Shown here: piece after piece, positions 55,386-64,000 of the stretch
Layout: every line of letters begins with the position of its first letter
Position numbering within the stretch: position 1 is the stretch's first letter
Assembly: GCF_900636325.1 (NCBI RefSeq)
Contig: NZ_LR134263.1
Coordinates: 1,178,001 to 1,242,000, forward strand
From: Staphylococcus delphini
GTDB lineage: Bacteria > Bacillota > Bacilli > Staphylococcales > Staphylococcaceae
Direction of reading: 5' to 3'
Length of the DNA: 64,000 bases
Made by a program: the position numbers and the translations under genes
Notes under the pieces: generated by a model
Databases searched by the model: none
What the model was told of the DNA's origin: nothing
The model's input: only the letters and a program-made list of their open reading frames with translations

Positions 55386-56567
55386 ATGCAATTAGATAAA
55401 ATTGAAGAAGCGTTAGAAGCATTGAAACAGGGTGATATGATTATTGTCGTTGATGATGAAAACCGTGAAAATGAAGGTGACCTCGTTGCGATTACAGAGT
55501 GGATGAATGATCACACAATTAATTTTATGGCGACACATGGAAGAGGCCTCATTTGTACACCAATTACAGCAGAGATCGCCCAACAAGCCGGTCTCGATAG
55601 TATGGTCAAACATAATCGTGATCCCCACGGCACTGCATTTACACAAAGTATTGATCATGTGCAATCGACTACAGGCATTAGTGCTTTTGAAAGAACAGCA
55701 ACAGCGAGAGCACTGATAGATGAAAAAATGACGGCTGAGACATTTCATCAACCTGGTCATATTTTTCCGTTAATTGCTAAAAAACACGGAGTCCTCGAAC
55801 GTCGGGGCCACACAGAAGCGACAATCGATTTGGCGAAGTTAACAGGTGCACGTCCAGCCGGTGTGATATGTGAAATTATGAATGATGATGGGACGATGGC
55901 CAAAGGTGAGCAATTAGAGCAGTTTAAAGCGCAACATAACTTAAAAATGATCTCGATTGAAAACCTTGTGGCGTATATTAAAGTACAACGCCCATTGATT
56001 TCAGTGGAAGCGAAAATTAAATTGCCAACCCAATTTGGTGAATTTGACATGTACGGTTTTACTTCAAATATTGACGGAGAAGAACATTTAGCACTCGTCA
56101 AAGGTGATATTCAACCGACTATGAATGTCCGTGTCCATTCCGCTTGTGCGACTGGTGATATATTTCATAGTGAGCGATTTGACTGTGGGGAACAGTTAGA
56201 AGCTTCAATGGCGTATATCCAGCAACACGGTGGTATGTTGTTGTACTTGCCGCAAGAAGGGCGTGGCATTGGATTAATGAACAAACTAAAAGCTTACGAA
56301 TTAATTGAACAAGGCTATGATACTGTTTCAGCGAATGAAGCACTTGGTTTTGAGCCGGATTTACGTGATTATGATATTGCAGCACAAATTTTAAAGTATT
56401 TTAATATTACAACGGTCAATTTATTAAGTAATAACCCTGAAAAATTATTAGGATTACAGCGCTATGGTATTCAAATTGGCGAACGTATTCCCGTTATTAC
56501 TGAAACGAATGTGCATAACCATGATTATATGCAAGTGAAAAAATTACAAATGGGTCATTTAATATAA
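55386..56567 (+). CDS. ribBA: DHBP synthase / GTP cyclohydrolase II RibBA
   Basis: A 393-residue fusion. The N-terminal DHBP synthase (to about residue 200) shows [11 protein letters not shown] and TRAHVLIPHGHTEA-type [11 protein letters not shown]; the C-terminal GTP cyclohydrolase II shows [18 protein letters not shown] with zinc cysteines and GRGIGL. It supplies both starting compounds of the pathway. The start at 55386 follows AAGGAGGGG. Confidence 0.95.
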   Translation: MQLDKIEEALEALKQGDMIIVVDDENRENEGDLVAITEWMNDHTINFMATHGRGLICTPITAEIAQQAGLDSMVKHNRDPHGTAFTQSIDHVQSTTGISAFERTATARALIDEKMTAETFHQPGHIFPLIAKKHGVLERRGHTEATIDLAKLTGARPAGVICEIMNDDGTMAKGEQLEQFKAQHNLKMISIENLVAYIKVQRPLISVEAKIKLPTQFGEFDMYGFTSNIDGEEHLALVKGDIQPTMNVRVHSACATGDIFHSERFDCGEQLEASMAYIQQHGGMLLYLPQEGRGIGLMNKLKAYELIEQGYDTVSANEALGFEPDLRDYDIAAQILKYFNITTVNLLSNNPEKLLGLQRYGIQIGERIPVITETNVHNHDYMQVKKLQMGHLI

Positions 56568-56584
56568 ATAGAGGAGGAAGTATG

Positions 56585-57049
56585 ATGAAATTCGAAGGTC
56601 AATTAAATGGTAAAGGTTTAAAAATTGGAGTGGTAGTGAGTCGATTTAATGATTTAATTACAGGACGTTTATTAGATGGGGCTCAAGATGCATTGAGAAG
56701 ACATCAAGTGGCAGAAGATGATGTAGATATCGCATACGTACCGGGCGCATTTGAACTCCCAATCGTCGCTAAAAAAATGGCGCAAACAGGCAAATATGAT
56801 GCTGTCGTAACTTTAGGGTGTGTCATTCGTGGTGCAACGTCGCATTATGATTATGTGTGTAATGAAGCGGCTAAAGGTATTGCGAAAGCGAGCGATGATA
56901 CGGGTATCCCAGTCATTTTCGGTGTGTTGACAACTGAAAATATTGAACAAGCCATTGAACGTGCAGGTACAAAAGCAGGCAATAAAGGTGCTGAATCTGC
57001 AGTTGGTGCTATTGAAATGGCAAACTTACTTCGACAAATGAACGCGTAA
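56585..57049 (+). CDS. ribH: 6,7-dimethyl-8-ribityllumazine synthase RibH
   Basis: A 154-residue enzyme that joins the two branches of riboflavin synthesis. Family blocks are [23 protein letters not shown] and [14 protein letters not shown] with the catalytic histidine. Two ATGs stand in tandem; 56585 has normal distance from GAGGAGG. Last gene of the operon; a weak hairpin (57060-57095) may end the transcript. Confidence 0.95.
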   Translation: MKFEGQLNGKGLKIGVVVSRFNDLITGRLLDGAQDALRRHQVAEDDVDIAYVPGAFELPIVAKKMAQTGKYDAVVTLGCVIRGATSHYDYVCNEAAKGIAKASDDTGIPVIFGVLTTENIEQAIERAGTKAGNKGAESAVGAIEMANLLRQMNA

Positions 57050-57140
57050 TCGACATCAAATGCACACACTTAAAATAGGTGAGTGGCATCTTTTTCGATA
57101 AAACTAGGGATATGAAAAAGAAAGGACTGGGGCATAAGGA

Positions 57141-57737
57141 TTTGGTTGCTATTGATACATTATTTTGTTTAACTTGCCCTCCCTATGATTTGTGGCTTTA
57201 GATTGCCTTCATGGCTTCGCGTTCGTAGGGGCTGAGGGGAGGTTGTGACAAAAGCGCTTAGGAGTTGAGCAGAACCGAGCGATGAGCAAAATTGATTTCC
57301 AAATTTTGCCGAAATCGCGGGAGTTCTGTCGAAAATCCTGCTCTTGGAACACCGTTTATTGATTCCCAGCGCACCCATTCATTGTGGATTTTAGGAGCAG
57401 TACAGAAATCTCATGTGTAACAAAGATTTCGTCGTACTGCCCCCCGCAAGGCTGACTAGACTTCTCAAAAGTGCAAACATTGAGAAGTCAGACAGCTACT
57501 GCGATAAACAGTAACCACTATTAAAGTAAAGAGGCGACTGTCAGCGGTACGCACGCATCCCCTCAGGAGTCTCGACCTTCTGGGGAATCTTATATGAAAT
57601 TTAGGTAAACTGAGGGCAAGTTTATGAAATCATGAAAACAATAGCACCCATTTTTATGTCCTAATCCTTCTTATTTTTCGTCGGTTTAATCACCATTAAT
57701 AGAAATCCGTCCATAAATAAAAGTAGAGACCGGGAAA
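57141..57737. repeat. palindromic non-coding repeat, copy C
   Basis: Reads as the reverse complement of copy A over nearly its whole length, including the tail with TTTTTCGTCGGTTTAATCA and CGTCCATAAATAAAAGTAGA. It is flanked by arms of a broken hairpin (AAAGGACTGGGGCATA left, TATGTCCTAGTCCTTT right), as if it had inserted between the two arms of a terminator separating ribH and the proline dehydrogenase gene. No gene inside. Confidence 0.8.
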
Positions 57738-57786
57738 ACAACACATATGTCCTAGTCCTTTCTTTCTATATATGGTCTGATATTCA

Positions 57787-58773
57787 TTAATGTTTACGTT
57801 TCAAAATTTTACGTAACGCAAGTACACCTAATGTGACACCTGCAACAGAAATTAACGCTTTTGGTTTCACAAACTCTTTAAATGCCAATGTGATATTTTG
57901 AGGTCTTTCTGCTAAACGACGCATGAAATAACCGAACCAATCATCACCAAATGGGACATAAACCGTAAAATTGTAACCTTCATTTGCAATTTCTTCAGCG
58001 AGTTCAGATCTAAAGCCATAAAGCATTTGGAACTCAAATTTTGATTTATCGATATTATGTTTTTCAACAAATTCTTTCACATGATTAATAATATGATGAT
58101 CATGTGTTGCAATCGACGTAAAGTTTTTCGCAGTCAATAATCGTTTTTCAATTAAGCGAATATAATTTTCATCGATTTCTTCTTTTGCTTGATATGCAAT
58201 ATATGGTGATTCTTTGTAAGCCCCTTTAACGAGTCGTAAGCGTAAGTCTGGATATTTATCGATCAATACGTCTGCTTTAAATAAATAAGCTTGAATCACC
58301 GTACCAACATTGTTGAACTCAGGCTTCAAACGGTCTAATGTTTGCGTAATATCAAATAAGCTATCATATTTTTCTGTGTCGATATTGATATGCATATGAT
58401 CGTATTCTTGTGCTTTAGCAACGATTTGATGAATGTTGCTATATGAAAGGGCACGGTCAAATTCACTACCGAGCTGACTCAGTTTGACAGACATGTGTGC
58501 GTCTAATTGATGTTCATGAATCGCTTCCATCACTTTTAATATATTATTTTTCGCTTCAATAGCATCTCGTTCGTTATTCACAAATTCACCGAGATTATCT
58601 ACTGTAACTGAAATATTTTTCTCGTTCAGTCGTTTAATCGTTTTAATCACATCATCAATTGTATTCCCTGCGACCACTCTGTTTGCCCCTAGTGAAGGCC
58701 CAATAGTTTTCGCTGCTGAATTTAAAAATGCATTATTAGACAATGCGATAAAAAAGTGTTTGACTATGGCCAT
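57787..58773 (-). CDS. putA: proline dehydrogenase
   Basis: A 328-residue single-domain flavin enzyme oxidising proline to pyrroline-5-carboxylate. Substrate and FAD residues are in MSVKLSQLG, RLVKGAYKE, ATHDHHI, FQMLYGFR and the C-terminal YFMRRLAERPQN. A hydrophobic tail (about residues 305-322) may contact the membrane. GGGAGGAATT precedes the ATG. A perfect cre site lies 60 bases upstream, so glucose should repress it. Confidence 0.92.
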   Translation of the reverse strand: MAIVKHFFIALSNNAFLNSAAKTIGPSLGANRVVAGNTIDDVIKTIKRLNEKNISVTVDNLGEFVNNERDAIEAKNNILKVMEAIHEHQLDAHMSVKLSQLGSEFDRALSYSNIHQIVAKAQEYDHMHINIDTEKYDSLFDITQTLDRLKPEFNNVGTVIQAYLFKADVLIDKYPDLRLRLVKGAYKESPYIAYQAKEEIDENYIRLIEKRLLTAKNFTSIATHDHHIINHVKEFVEKHNIDKSKFEFQMLYGFRSELAEEIANEGYNFTVYVPFGDDWFGYFMRRLAERPQNITLAFKEFVKPKALISVAGVTLGVLALRKILKRKH

Positions 58774-58833
58774 GCTGAATTCCTCCCATTATGTTTCTGA
58801 TGTAATATCAGTGTATCATGAACAGATAAGGGA

Positions 58834-58848
58834 AGAAAACGTTTTCAT
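58834..58848. promoter_or_regulatory. cre site (CcpA) before proline dehydrogenase
   Basis: Minus strand ATGAAAACGTTTTCT fits every position of WTGWAARCGYTWWCW. It is 61 bases from the start codon of the gene at 57787. Confidence 0.8.
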
Positions 58849-58937
58849 ATAAAAAGGTACGAATTTTATCAAGTTGAGTGACTAAGGTTTGATGCGATGT
58901 GAAAAAAGTTATAAAAAGAGTATTCATAACATATGGT

Positions 58938-59042
58938 TTAATGGTGTGCTTCTATCGTAATTGGTTCTTGAGCGACTGCTGTGATGAGTGGCATACATAA
59001 GAAAAGAACGATGCAAAACAAACATTTATAAACGAGCTTCAT
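58938..59042 (-). CDS. 34-residue secreted peptide
   Basis: AAAGGAG lies six bases before ATG 59042 on the minus strand. The product begins MKLVYKCLFCIVLFLCMPLI, continues TAVAQEPITIEAHH and stops. It is a classic signal peptide with a TAVA/Q-like cleavage site, leaving a mature peptide of only about ten residues (QEPITIEAHH). That is the size of a pheromone or signalling peptide. It lies upstream of proline dehydrogenase on the same strand. Not matched to any known peptide. Confidence 0.5.
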   Translation of the reverse strand: MKLVYKCLFCIVLFLCMPLITAVAQEPITIEAHH

Positions 59043-59258
59043 CATAAACTCCTTTAATTTGACTTTGTTTAGTTTCACTATAGCACCTTGATGTCAAGCT
59101 ATGATGAAATCACTGTGAAGTTCTTCTAAAGATCATAATAGACTGTCATGAATATTAACGTTCTGTAAATGGCTGGCCTGAATCTTTACGATATCTTTAA
59201 ATTGAGGGCAAGTGAATCGTGATAAAATAAAGTGAAAACGATTAGAGGGAGATAGACA

Positions 59259-59591
59259 ATGTTTAGAGATATGGCATTCTACATTTTTGGGACGCAGTTA
59301 GATACATTTGTGCAGTATTTTATATTTGAACTAATTGTATTGGTCGTTATCGGCTTAATTGTAGGTGTTTTAACAAAGAAAATTTGGCCAGTGATTGTAG
59401 TCATCTTAGGTTTGAATGTAATCGATGTAGGCATTTTAGCGCAATTTAATGTAAGTCAAGGCGAGGGCACTTTCTTTGGACAATTGATGTTACTCTTAGT
59501 GGCAAAATTTTTCCCTACATTTTATGAAATTTTATTAACTGTACTATTATTACGTGTCGGTTGGATGCGTAAATTATTTAAACTTGCATAA
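59259..59591 (+). CDS. small hypothetical membrane protein
   Basis: A 110-residue protein with three hydrophobic segments (about 20-40, 44-62 and 70-98). AGGGAGA precedes the ATG. No family recognised; nothing in its context gives a role. Confidence 0.6.
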   Translation: MFRDMAFYIFGTQLDTFVQYFIFELIVLVVIGLIVGVLTKKIWPVIVVILGLNVIDVGILAQFNVSQGEGTFFGQLMLLLVAKFFPTFYEILLTVLLLRVGWMRKLFKLA

Positions 59592-59599
59592 AATATAGC

Positions 59600-59651
59600 A
59601 AACACGTGGGATGGTTGTGGCGATTGATCATGACGGATTCACGTGTTTTTT
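59600..59651 (+). terminator. terminator of the small membrane protein gene
   Basis: AACACGTG pairs with CACGTGTT across about 30 bases with weak inner pairing, then TTTT. Confidence 0.65.
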
Positions 59652-59732
59652 ATGTTTTTAGTCGCGATGAATGGGGGAGTCACGCTATAATAGATGTTAT
59701 AATACATAGAATTAAAGGAAGGATAATGTAGT

Positions 59733-60557
59733 ATGTGGAAATGGGAAACTGAAGGTGAGGCTAAAGGGGTCATCGTCATTGTACACAATATGTTAGAACA
59801 TACAGGACGTTATGCCTATGTGATTACACATTTAAAACGCAATGGCTACCATGTTATTATGGGTGATTTGCCAGGACAAGGCCAAACTTCACGTATGAAC
59901 AAAGGGCAAATCCAAAACTTTGAAGCCTATCAAGAGCGTGTGTTGGAATGGGTTGAAATTGCTGAAGAATATCATTTGCCTATTTTTATGATTGGTGTCG
60001 GATTAGGTGGTTTAATTTGTTTAAACTTATTAGAAAAAGTGCAATTGGATATCGAAGGTTTAATTTTACTTTCGCCACTTCTCGCATTTCAAAAACAATA
60101 TAAAACACGTAAAAATATTTTAGCATCCAACATTGGTGACGTTTCAAAAGGGACAAAGTTTGATTTAGGTATTGAAGCAGAACTACTAACACGCAATCCA
60201 GAAGTCCAAGAAGAAACGCGAAATGACCCGATGATGTTAAAAAAAGTGAGCTATCATTGGTATAAAGAAGTAGTACGTACTATGAAAGATACAGCTGATC
60301 ATCTTCATCAACTAACGACGAAACCGATGTGTGTTATGTATGGAACAGCTGATCAAATTTCTGATACTGAAGTGACGCATCAATTATTGCACACATTGGA
60401 TCTAGATGAAGTTTATTTTAAAGCGTGGCCTCATCTTGCACATGAAATTCATAATGAACCCGAACGTGAAGCCGTCATGCGTTATATTTTAAGCTTTTTA
60501 AACAATCGGGTGTATGCGGCAGGCTATTTAGTTGAAGATGAAAATAGTCTTAAATAA
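59733..60557 (+). CDS. lysophospholipase-like alpha/beta hydrolase lacking the usual serine
   Basis: A 274-residue protein of the monoglyceride lipase/YtpA type, with the N-terminal HNMLEHTGRY block. Where relatives have GHSMGG, this one has GVGLGG (near residue 90), so the nucleophile serine is absent. The acid (YGTADQIS) and histidine (HLAHEIHNEPE) remain. It may be a non-catalytic relative or use another residue. GGAAGGATA lies before the ATG. Confidence 0.75.
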   Translation: MWKWETEGEAKGVIVIVHNMLEHTGRYAYVITHLKRNGYHVIMGDLPGQGQTSRMNKGQIQNFEAYQERVLEWVEIAEEYHLPIFMIGVGLGGLICLNLLEKVQLDIEGLILLSPLLAFQKQYKTRKNILASNIGDVSKGTKFDLGIEAELLTRNPEVQEETRNDPMMLKKVSYHWYKEVVRTMKDTADHLHQLTTKPMCVMYGTADQISDTEVTHQLLHTLDLDEVYFKAWPHLAHEIHNEPEREAVMRYILSFLNNRVYAAGYLVEDENSLK

Positions 60558-60654
60558 GTTAAAAATATACAAAAAGTATAGGATGAACGATTAATTTTCG
60601 TTTGTCCTAAAAATTTATCATTGAAAGAAAATAGAAAACGTGTTAAATTGTATA

Positions 60655-60670
60655 TGTGAAAAGAATCACA
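60655..60670. promoter_or_regulatory. Rex-type operator before ldh
   Basis: TGTGA-N6-TCACA (TGTGAAAAGAATCACA), the core of the redox repressor Rex site. It lies right after a TTGAAA..TAAATT promoter-like pair, 48 bases before the ldh start. Rex would release it when NADH rises. Confidence 0.7.
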
Positions 60671-60717
60671 AGTAATAAATAGCGAACAAATTTGGCATAG
60701 TTAGGAGAGTGTTTTTC

Positions 60718-61668
60718 ATGAAGACAAAAGGTAATAAAGTGGTATTAGTAGGTAATGGTGCTGTGGGTGCAAGCTATGCCTTTACAATGATGAGTCAAGG
60801 TGTAGCAGATGAACTTGTTATTATCGATATCAATAAAGATAAAGTGCTTGGAGATGTATTAGATTTAAACCACGGTGCACCGTATGCAGATTCCCCAGTT
60901 AAAGTCGTAGCAGGTGAATATTCTGACTGCGGTGATGCAGATTTAGTCGTGATTTGTGCAGGCGCGCCTCAAAAAGTTGGTGAAACACGTTTAGACTTAG
61001 TAGAAAAAAATGCAAAAATTTATAAAGATATCGTGACATCAATTATGGACAGCGGCTTCGATGGTATTTTCTTAATCGCAGCGAACCCAGTAGATATTTT
61101 AACTTACGTCACTTTAAAATACTCAGGCTTACCAAAACACAAAGTTATCGGTTCAGGTACAATTTTAGATACAGCACGTTTCAGACATTTAATTAGTGAA
61201 GCGTTCGATGTAGCACCAGCTAGTATTCATGGTTATATTATCGGTGAACACGGTGACTCTGAAGTGCCAGTATGGTCAGGCGCAACAATTGCAGGAATTT
61301 CAATTTATGATCAATTGAAAAATGACCCTGAAAAAGCACATTTAATTGAAGATATTTATGTGAATACACGTGATGCAGCATATGAGATCATTAAAGCAAA
61401 AGGTGCAACTTACTACGGTGTGGCAATGGGATTAATGCATATTTCAAAAGCCATCTTAAAAAACCAAAACATCGTATTAACTGTGTCAAGTTACTTAGAA
61501 GGTGAATATGGTCATGAAGGTGTGTACACTGGTGTGCCAACAGTGATTAACGGCGACGGTGCTTCACGCGTCATTGAAACACCATTAAATGACGAAGAAA
61601 AAGAAAAATTCGCTAAATCTGTTAAAATTTTAAAAGATATGCAAGACTCTATTTCTCACCTTTTCTAA
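60718..61668 (+). CDS. ldh: L-lactate dehydrogenase
   Basis: A 316-residue NAD-dependent enzyme reducing pyruvate to L-lactate. [11 protein letters not shown] is the Rossmann motif, [13 protein letters not shown] the substrate loop with its arginine, and [11 protein letters not shown] holds the catalytic histidine near residue 178. The start at 60718 follows TAGGAGAG. A Rex-type operator upstream fits fermentation control. A second ldh usually exists elsewhere in staphylococci. Confidence 0.95.
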   Translation: MKTKGNKVVLVGNGAVGASYAFTMMSQGVADELVIIDINKDKVLGDVLDLNHGAPYADSPVKVVAGEYSDCGDADLVVICAGAPQKVGETRLDLVEKNAKIYKDIVTSIMDSGFDGIFLIAANPVDILTYVTLKYSGLPKHKVIGSGTILDTARFRHLISEAFDVAPASIHGYIIGEHGDSEVPVWSGATIAGISIYDQLKNDPEKAHLIEDIYVNTRDAAYEIIKAKGATYYGVAMGLMHISKAILKNQNIVLTVSSYLEGEYGHEGVYTGVPTVINGDGASRVIETPLNDEEKEKFAKSVKILKDMQDSISHLF

Positions 61669-61696
61669 CTTAAAAATAATAAATGAATAGATTTTA

Positions 61697-61738
61697 AATG
61701 GTCCTATCACTTTTTGTAGAGTGTAGGGCTATTTTTTT
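61697..61738 (+). terminator. ldh terminator
   Basis: GTCCTATCACT pairs with AGTGTAGGGC (wobble included), then ATTTTTTT. Confidence 0.75.
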
Positions 61739-61976
61739 CTGTGAAAAACCTCACAATTTTTAATATATGCATCGTTTCTTTTACTTCAAACTCAGTCATA
61801 TGCAATTAAATAGGATAAAAACTTAAGAAAGTGATTGCAAAAGTAAATAATTTGAAGAAAATGTTCTACAACTTCAAATTTTAAAATGACAAAGTATTAC
61901 TAATATATTAAATATGATTAGATTTCTATTTTGTGGGTACAAATAAACGATAGGTAGCAAAGAATGGGGGCTTATT

Positions 61977-62387
61977 ATGACTGAAAAAAATAATTATAAA
62001 GTGAGCGATATCATGCTCCTTGACCAACTGCAAAAAGAAGTTGAAGCCATTTTTGAAGAAATTGAGGGAAAATATCGTTTATCGAAAGAAGAGTTTTTGA
62101 TTTTACTGACACTTTGGGATCAAGGTTCGATGACATTAAAAGAAATGGATGACTATGTGAAAGTTAAGACTTACAAGCGCACAAGAACTTACAACAATTT
62201 GGTAGAAATGAAATGGATTGTTAAAGAGCGTCCGACAAACGATGAAAGAACCGTTATTATTCATTTTAATGAGGATAAAGAAGCGGACAAACAAGACTTA
62301 ATTGATTTTACATGTATAGAAATCGAAAAAAGAGATGCACATTTGAGAACATTATTAAATGACATTGTCAACGGCTGTGATATTTAA
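61977..62387 (+). CDS. rot: SarA-family regulator Rot (repressor of toxins)
   Basis: A 136-residue winged-helix protein. SKEEFLILLTLWDQGSMTLKEMD and YKRTRTYNNLVE followed by KERPTNDERTVIIHFNE match Rot closely; the DER wing is the SarA-family DNA contact. In S. aureus Rot represses toxins such as leukocidins and its translation is blocked by RNAIII. The lukS-lukF operon of this window is a plausible target. GGGGGC precedes the ATG start at 61977. The 300 bases before it are AT-rich, with no other gene. Confidence 0.9.
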   Translation: MTEKNNYKVSDIMLLDQLQKEVEAIFEEIEGKYRLSKEEFLILLTLWDQGSMTLKEMDDYVKVKTYKRTRTYNNLVEMKWIVKERPTNDERTVIIHFNEDKEADKQDLIDFTCIEIEKRDAHLRTLLNDIVNGCDI

Positions 62388-62399
62388 GGACCAATGCGA

Positions 62400-62526
62400 C
62401 TCTCATTTGAGATCAAGATTTAATGCACCCATTCTGAAAAAGCTAAAAAGAATTGAAGAGCTACAAAAGCCCGCAATTCTAGGCATCACCAAAGACGACA
62501 TTGAATTAAAAAGAGAGTGCAAATGA
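62400..62526 (+). other. coding-like remnant after rot
   Basis: In the frame ending at TGA 62524-62526 the bases read without stops, including KKLKRIEELQKPAILGITKD. No start codon with a ribosome site is present. It may be the end of a lost gene. I do not recognise it. Confidence 0.3.
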
Positions 62527-62553
62527 AAATAAATTATTCATACTACCTATCAT

Positions 62554-62596
62554 AAAACCAACGCGTCCACAATGGGGATTGTCGTTGGTTTTTCTC
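62554..62596. terminator. terminator after rot
   Basis: AAACCAACG pairs with CGTTGGTTT, then TTC. The loop holds a second weak pairing (CCACAAT/ATTGT). Confidence 0.75.
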
Positions 62597-62733
62597 GTAG
62601 TGCGTGATGAACGTAAATTCGAAATCAATACATAAGCTTTAATTCGCCCCATTTATCTCGCACTTGGTTTTTTGAGAGAAGTGATAGAGCGAATTGGGTC
62701 TAGATTGACTTGAAGCGAAATATAAAAATAAAA

Positions 62734-62814
62734 AACGATACGCCCATCCTTTGAAACAAGAGGCCCCAATAGCCATCTATTGCGCACGACATCAAAAGGA
62801 TTGGGGGTATCGTT
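62734..62814 (-). terminator. long branched hairpin, probable ytqAB terminator
   Basis: AACGATAC at one end pairs with GTATCGTT at the other, continued by CCATCCTTTGA/TCAAAAGGATTGG; an inner CAATAG/CTATTG hairpin caps it. On the minus strand TTTTTT follows directly. At 81 bases it is unusually large for a terminator. It begins 79 bases after the ytqB stop. Confidence 0.6.
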
Positions 62815-62892
62815 TTCTAATTTATAATCTACAACGCTGTGACAAACTTAAAAAGCTTCACATCTTTTACAACACTTTAACCTTTATTGACA

Positions 62893-63456
62893 CTAAGCTC
62901 TTTTCTCAAGTGCAATCACATACGGCGGTCGGTTTTGTTGATTGATAAACTCATACTTCAAAACATGTGCGCGTTGTTGATCAAACGCTGTCAAATGCTT
63001 CATCAAAGTCTCGCTTTCTTCCGCACCTTCTTCATGGCCTGGATAAACGACTAAAACGATAATGCCTTCAGGTTGTAATACATCAAAAATCGTCTGTACA
63101 GCAGCGAGAGTAGTCGTTGATTGTGTGACGATAGATTTGTCGCCTTTCGGTAAATAACCTAAATTAAAAATGGCAGCATGTACCTGCGTGAGATGTTCGT
63201 CTCTAATATATTGCGTAATCCATTCGTGCCCCGTATGAAAAAGGGAAACATTGCTGTAATCGTGAACACGTCGCTTTGTATTTTCTATTGCTTCTTGTTG
63301 AATGTCACAGCCATAAACGTGACCATTAGGGACGAGGTCTGCTAAAAATTTCGTGTCATGACCATTGCCACACGTTGCATCAATGACGACACTTTCTGAT
63401 GTGGTATGACTACGAATTAATGATTTGGCAAAAGGTAAAATACGTTCGACTATCAT
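62893..63456 (-). CDS. ytqB: class I SAM-dependent methyltransferase YtqB
   Basis: A 187-residue Rossmann methyltransferase of the YtqB/rRNA methylase family. The SAM motif VIDATCGNGHDTKFLA lies near residue 24 and FNLGYLPKGDK near 97. The homologue of S. aureus methylates an RNA substrate, reported as tRNA-linked, but the target is not visible here. Its start overlaps the ytqA stop by four bases. Confidence 0.87.
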   Translation of the reverse strand: MIVERILPFAKSLIRSHTTSESVVIDATCGNGHDTKFLADLVPNGHVYGCDIQQEAIENTKRRVHDYSNVSLFHTGHEWITQYIRDEHLTQVHAAIFNLGYLPKGDKSIVTQSTTTLAAVQTIFDVLQPEGIIVLVVYPGHEEGAEESETLMKHLTAFDQQRAHVLKYEFINQQNRPPYVIALEKRA

Positions 63457-64000
63457 ATGCGCACCTGAGCATTATAAGATGCGCCTTGAACAGTACCACG
63501 ACGTTCAAGTTCTGCGTCAATTTCATTTAATACTTCCCGTTTATTGACACTCCACATAGGACCGACCATTAAATCGATAGGGCCATCACCGGTAATACGG
63601 TGGACGATCATTTCTGGTGGTAATTGTTCGAGTTGATCACAAACGAGTTGGATGTACTGTTTTTTTGTCATAAATTGGAGCAAACCTTTATCATATTGCT
63701 TCATCATGGGTGTACCTTTTAATAGATGTAATAAATGAATTTTAATGCCTTGGACATCCATTTGAGCAACCGCTTTTGCAGTCTCCATCATCATGTCATA
63801 GTCTTCACCAGGTAAACCATTAATAATATGTGAACATACATTAATGTTGTGACGACGTAATTTTGAGACACCTTCATAATAGCAATCCATATCATGTGCG
63901 CGGTTGATTAAGTCAGATGTTTCTTGATGAATGGTCTGTAAACCTAACTCCACCCATAAATACGTACGTTCATTTAATTCGGCGAGGTAGTCCACGACGT
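63453..64000 (-). CDS. ytqA: TIGR01212 family radical SAM protein YtqA (N-terminus off the edge)
   Basis: The C-terminal 180 or so residues of a radical SAM protein (Elp3-like family). WVELGLQTIHQETSDLINR, HIINGLPGEDYDMMMETAKA and HLLKGTPMM fit YtqA. The [4Fe-4S] cysteine motif lies upstream, outside the window. It is coupled to ytqB by a four-base overlap; the pair is conserved in Bacilli and probably acts on one RNA modification. Confidence 0.88.
   Translation of the reverse strand, partial: VVDYLAELNERTYLWVELGLQTIHQETSDLINRAHDMDCYYEGVSKLRRHNINVCSHIINGLPGEDYDMMMETAKAVAQMDVQGIKIHLLHLLKGTPMMKQYDKGLLQFMTKKQYIQLVCDQLEQLPPEMIVHRITGDGPIDLMVGPMWSVNKREVLNEIDAELERRGTVQGASYNAQVRI

Noticed and set aside
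57169..57378. 69-codon frame on the minus strand
   Set aside because: Inside repeat copy C and not maintained in copy A.

Overview
The window is a stretch of low-GC Firmicute chromosome from the genus Staphylococcus. The heme operon hemE-hemH-hemY, the ecsAB-hit-ytxH-hpr-prsA-yhaMNO block, the SarA-family regulator Rot, a SigS-like sigma factor, SagB and a two-gene bi-component leukocidin are a staphylococcal combination. The leukocidin pair fits the Luk-I (LukF-I/LukS-I) toxin of the S. intermedius group, so S. pseudintermedius or a close relative is the best guess. That species call is an inference from gene content; no 16S gene is present.

Layout. 1-17.2 kb: the core block yhaO-yhaN-yhaM (nucleases), prsA (foldase), a major facilitator gene split by a non-coding repeat, a DUF3267 membrane gene, hpr, ytxH, hit, ecsAB, traP and hemEHY. 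17.4-19.3 kb: a small hydrolase, a likely small RNA and nine tRNA genes. 19.3-24.9 kb: an accessory region directly 3' of tRNA-Ser, with a duplicated tRNA 3' end, a broken phospholipase A2-like gene, an AbrB/Doc toxin-antitoxin pair, gene scraps and lukS-lukF. In S. aureus the genomic island vSa-beta, which carries lukED, sits next to a tRNA cluster in the same gene neighbourhood, so this looks like the equivalent variable site. 24.9-32.9 kb: a phosphoglycerate-mutase-like phosphatase and a complete L-ascorbate uptake and catabolism operon (ulaGABCDEF) followed by its probable PRD-type regulator. 33-39 kb: menE-menC, yidD, a Nudix enzyme, a hydrolase and an unrecognised 560-residue protein with a cysteine cluster. 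39-44.3 kb: pckA, divergent from metK with a SAM riboswitch, a membrane-anchored protein and an aldo/keto reductase. 44.4-46.3 kb: an IS110-family element and a second copy of the repeat. 46.3-51.3 kb: two crcB fluoride channel genes, a transaldolase, a ComK-like gene, a SigS-like gene, and sagB. 51.6-57 kb: an FAD/NAD(P)-binding protein with a polylysine tail, then an FMN riboswitch and ribD-ribE-ribBA-ribH. 57-64 kb: the third repeat copy, proline dehydrogenase, a lactate dehydrogenase behind a Rex-like operator, rot, and ytqB with part of ytqA.

How it fits together. Most of the window is conserved housekeeping: heme, menaquinone, riboflavin and SAM synthesis, protein secretion and RNA turnover. 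Carbon control is visible as CcpA-type cre sites before ula and proline dehydrogenase, a weaker one before pckA, and a Rex-type operator before ldh. The unusual content lies at the tRNA-Ser boundary, in the palindromic repeat family (three copies, one of which destroys a transporter gene), in two very short peptide genes at 51.4 and 59.0 kb, and in the orphan protein at 37.2-38.9 kb. I saw no rRNA genes and no CRISPR array.
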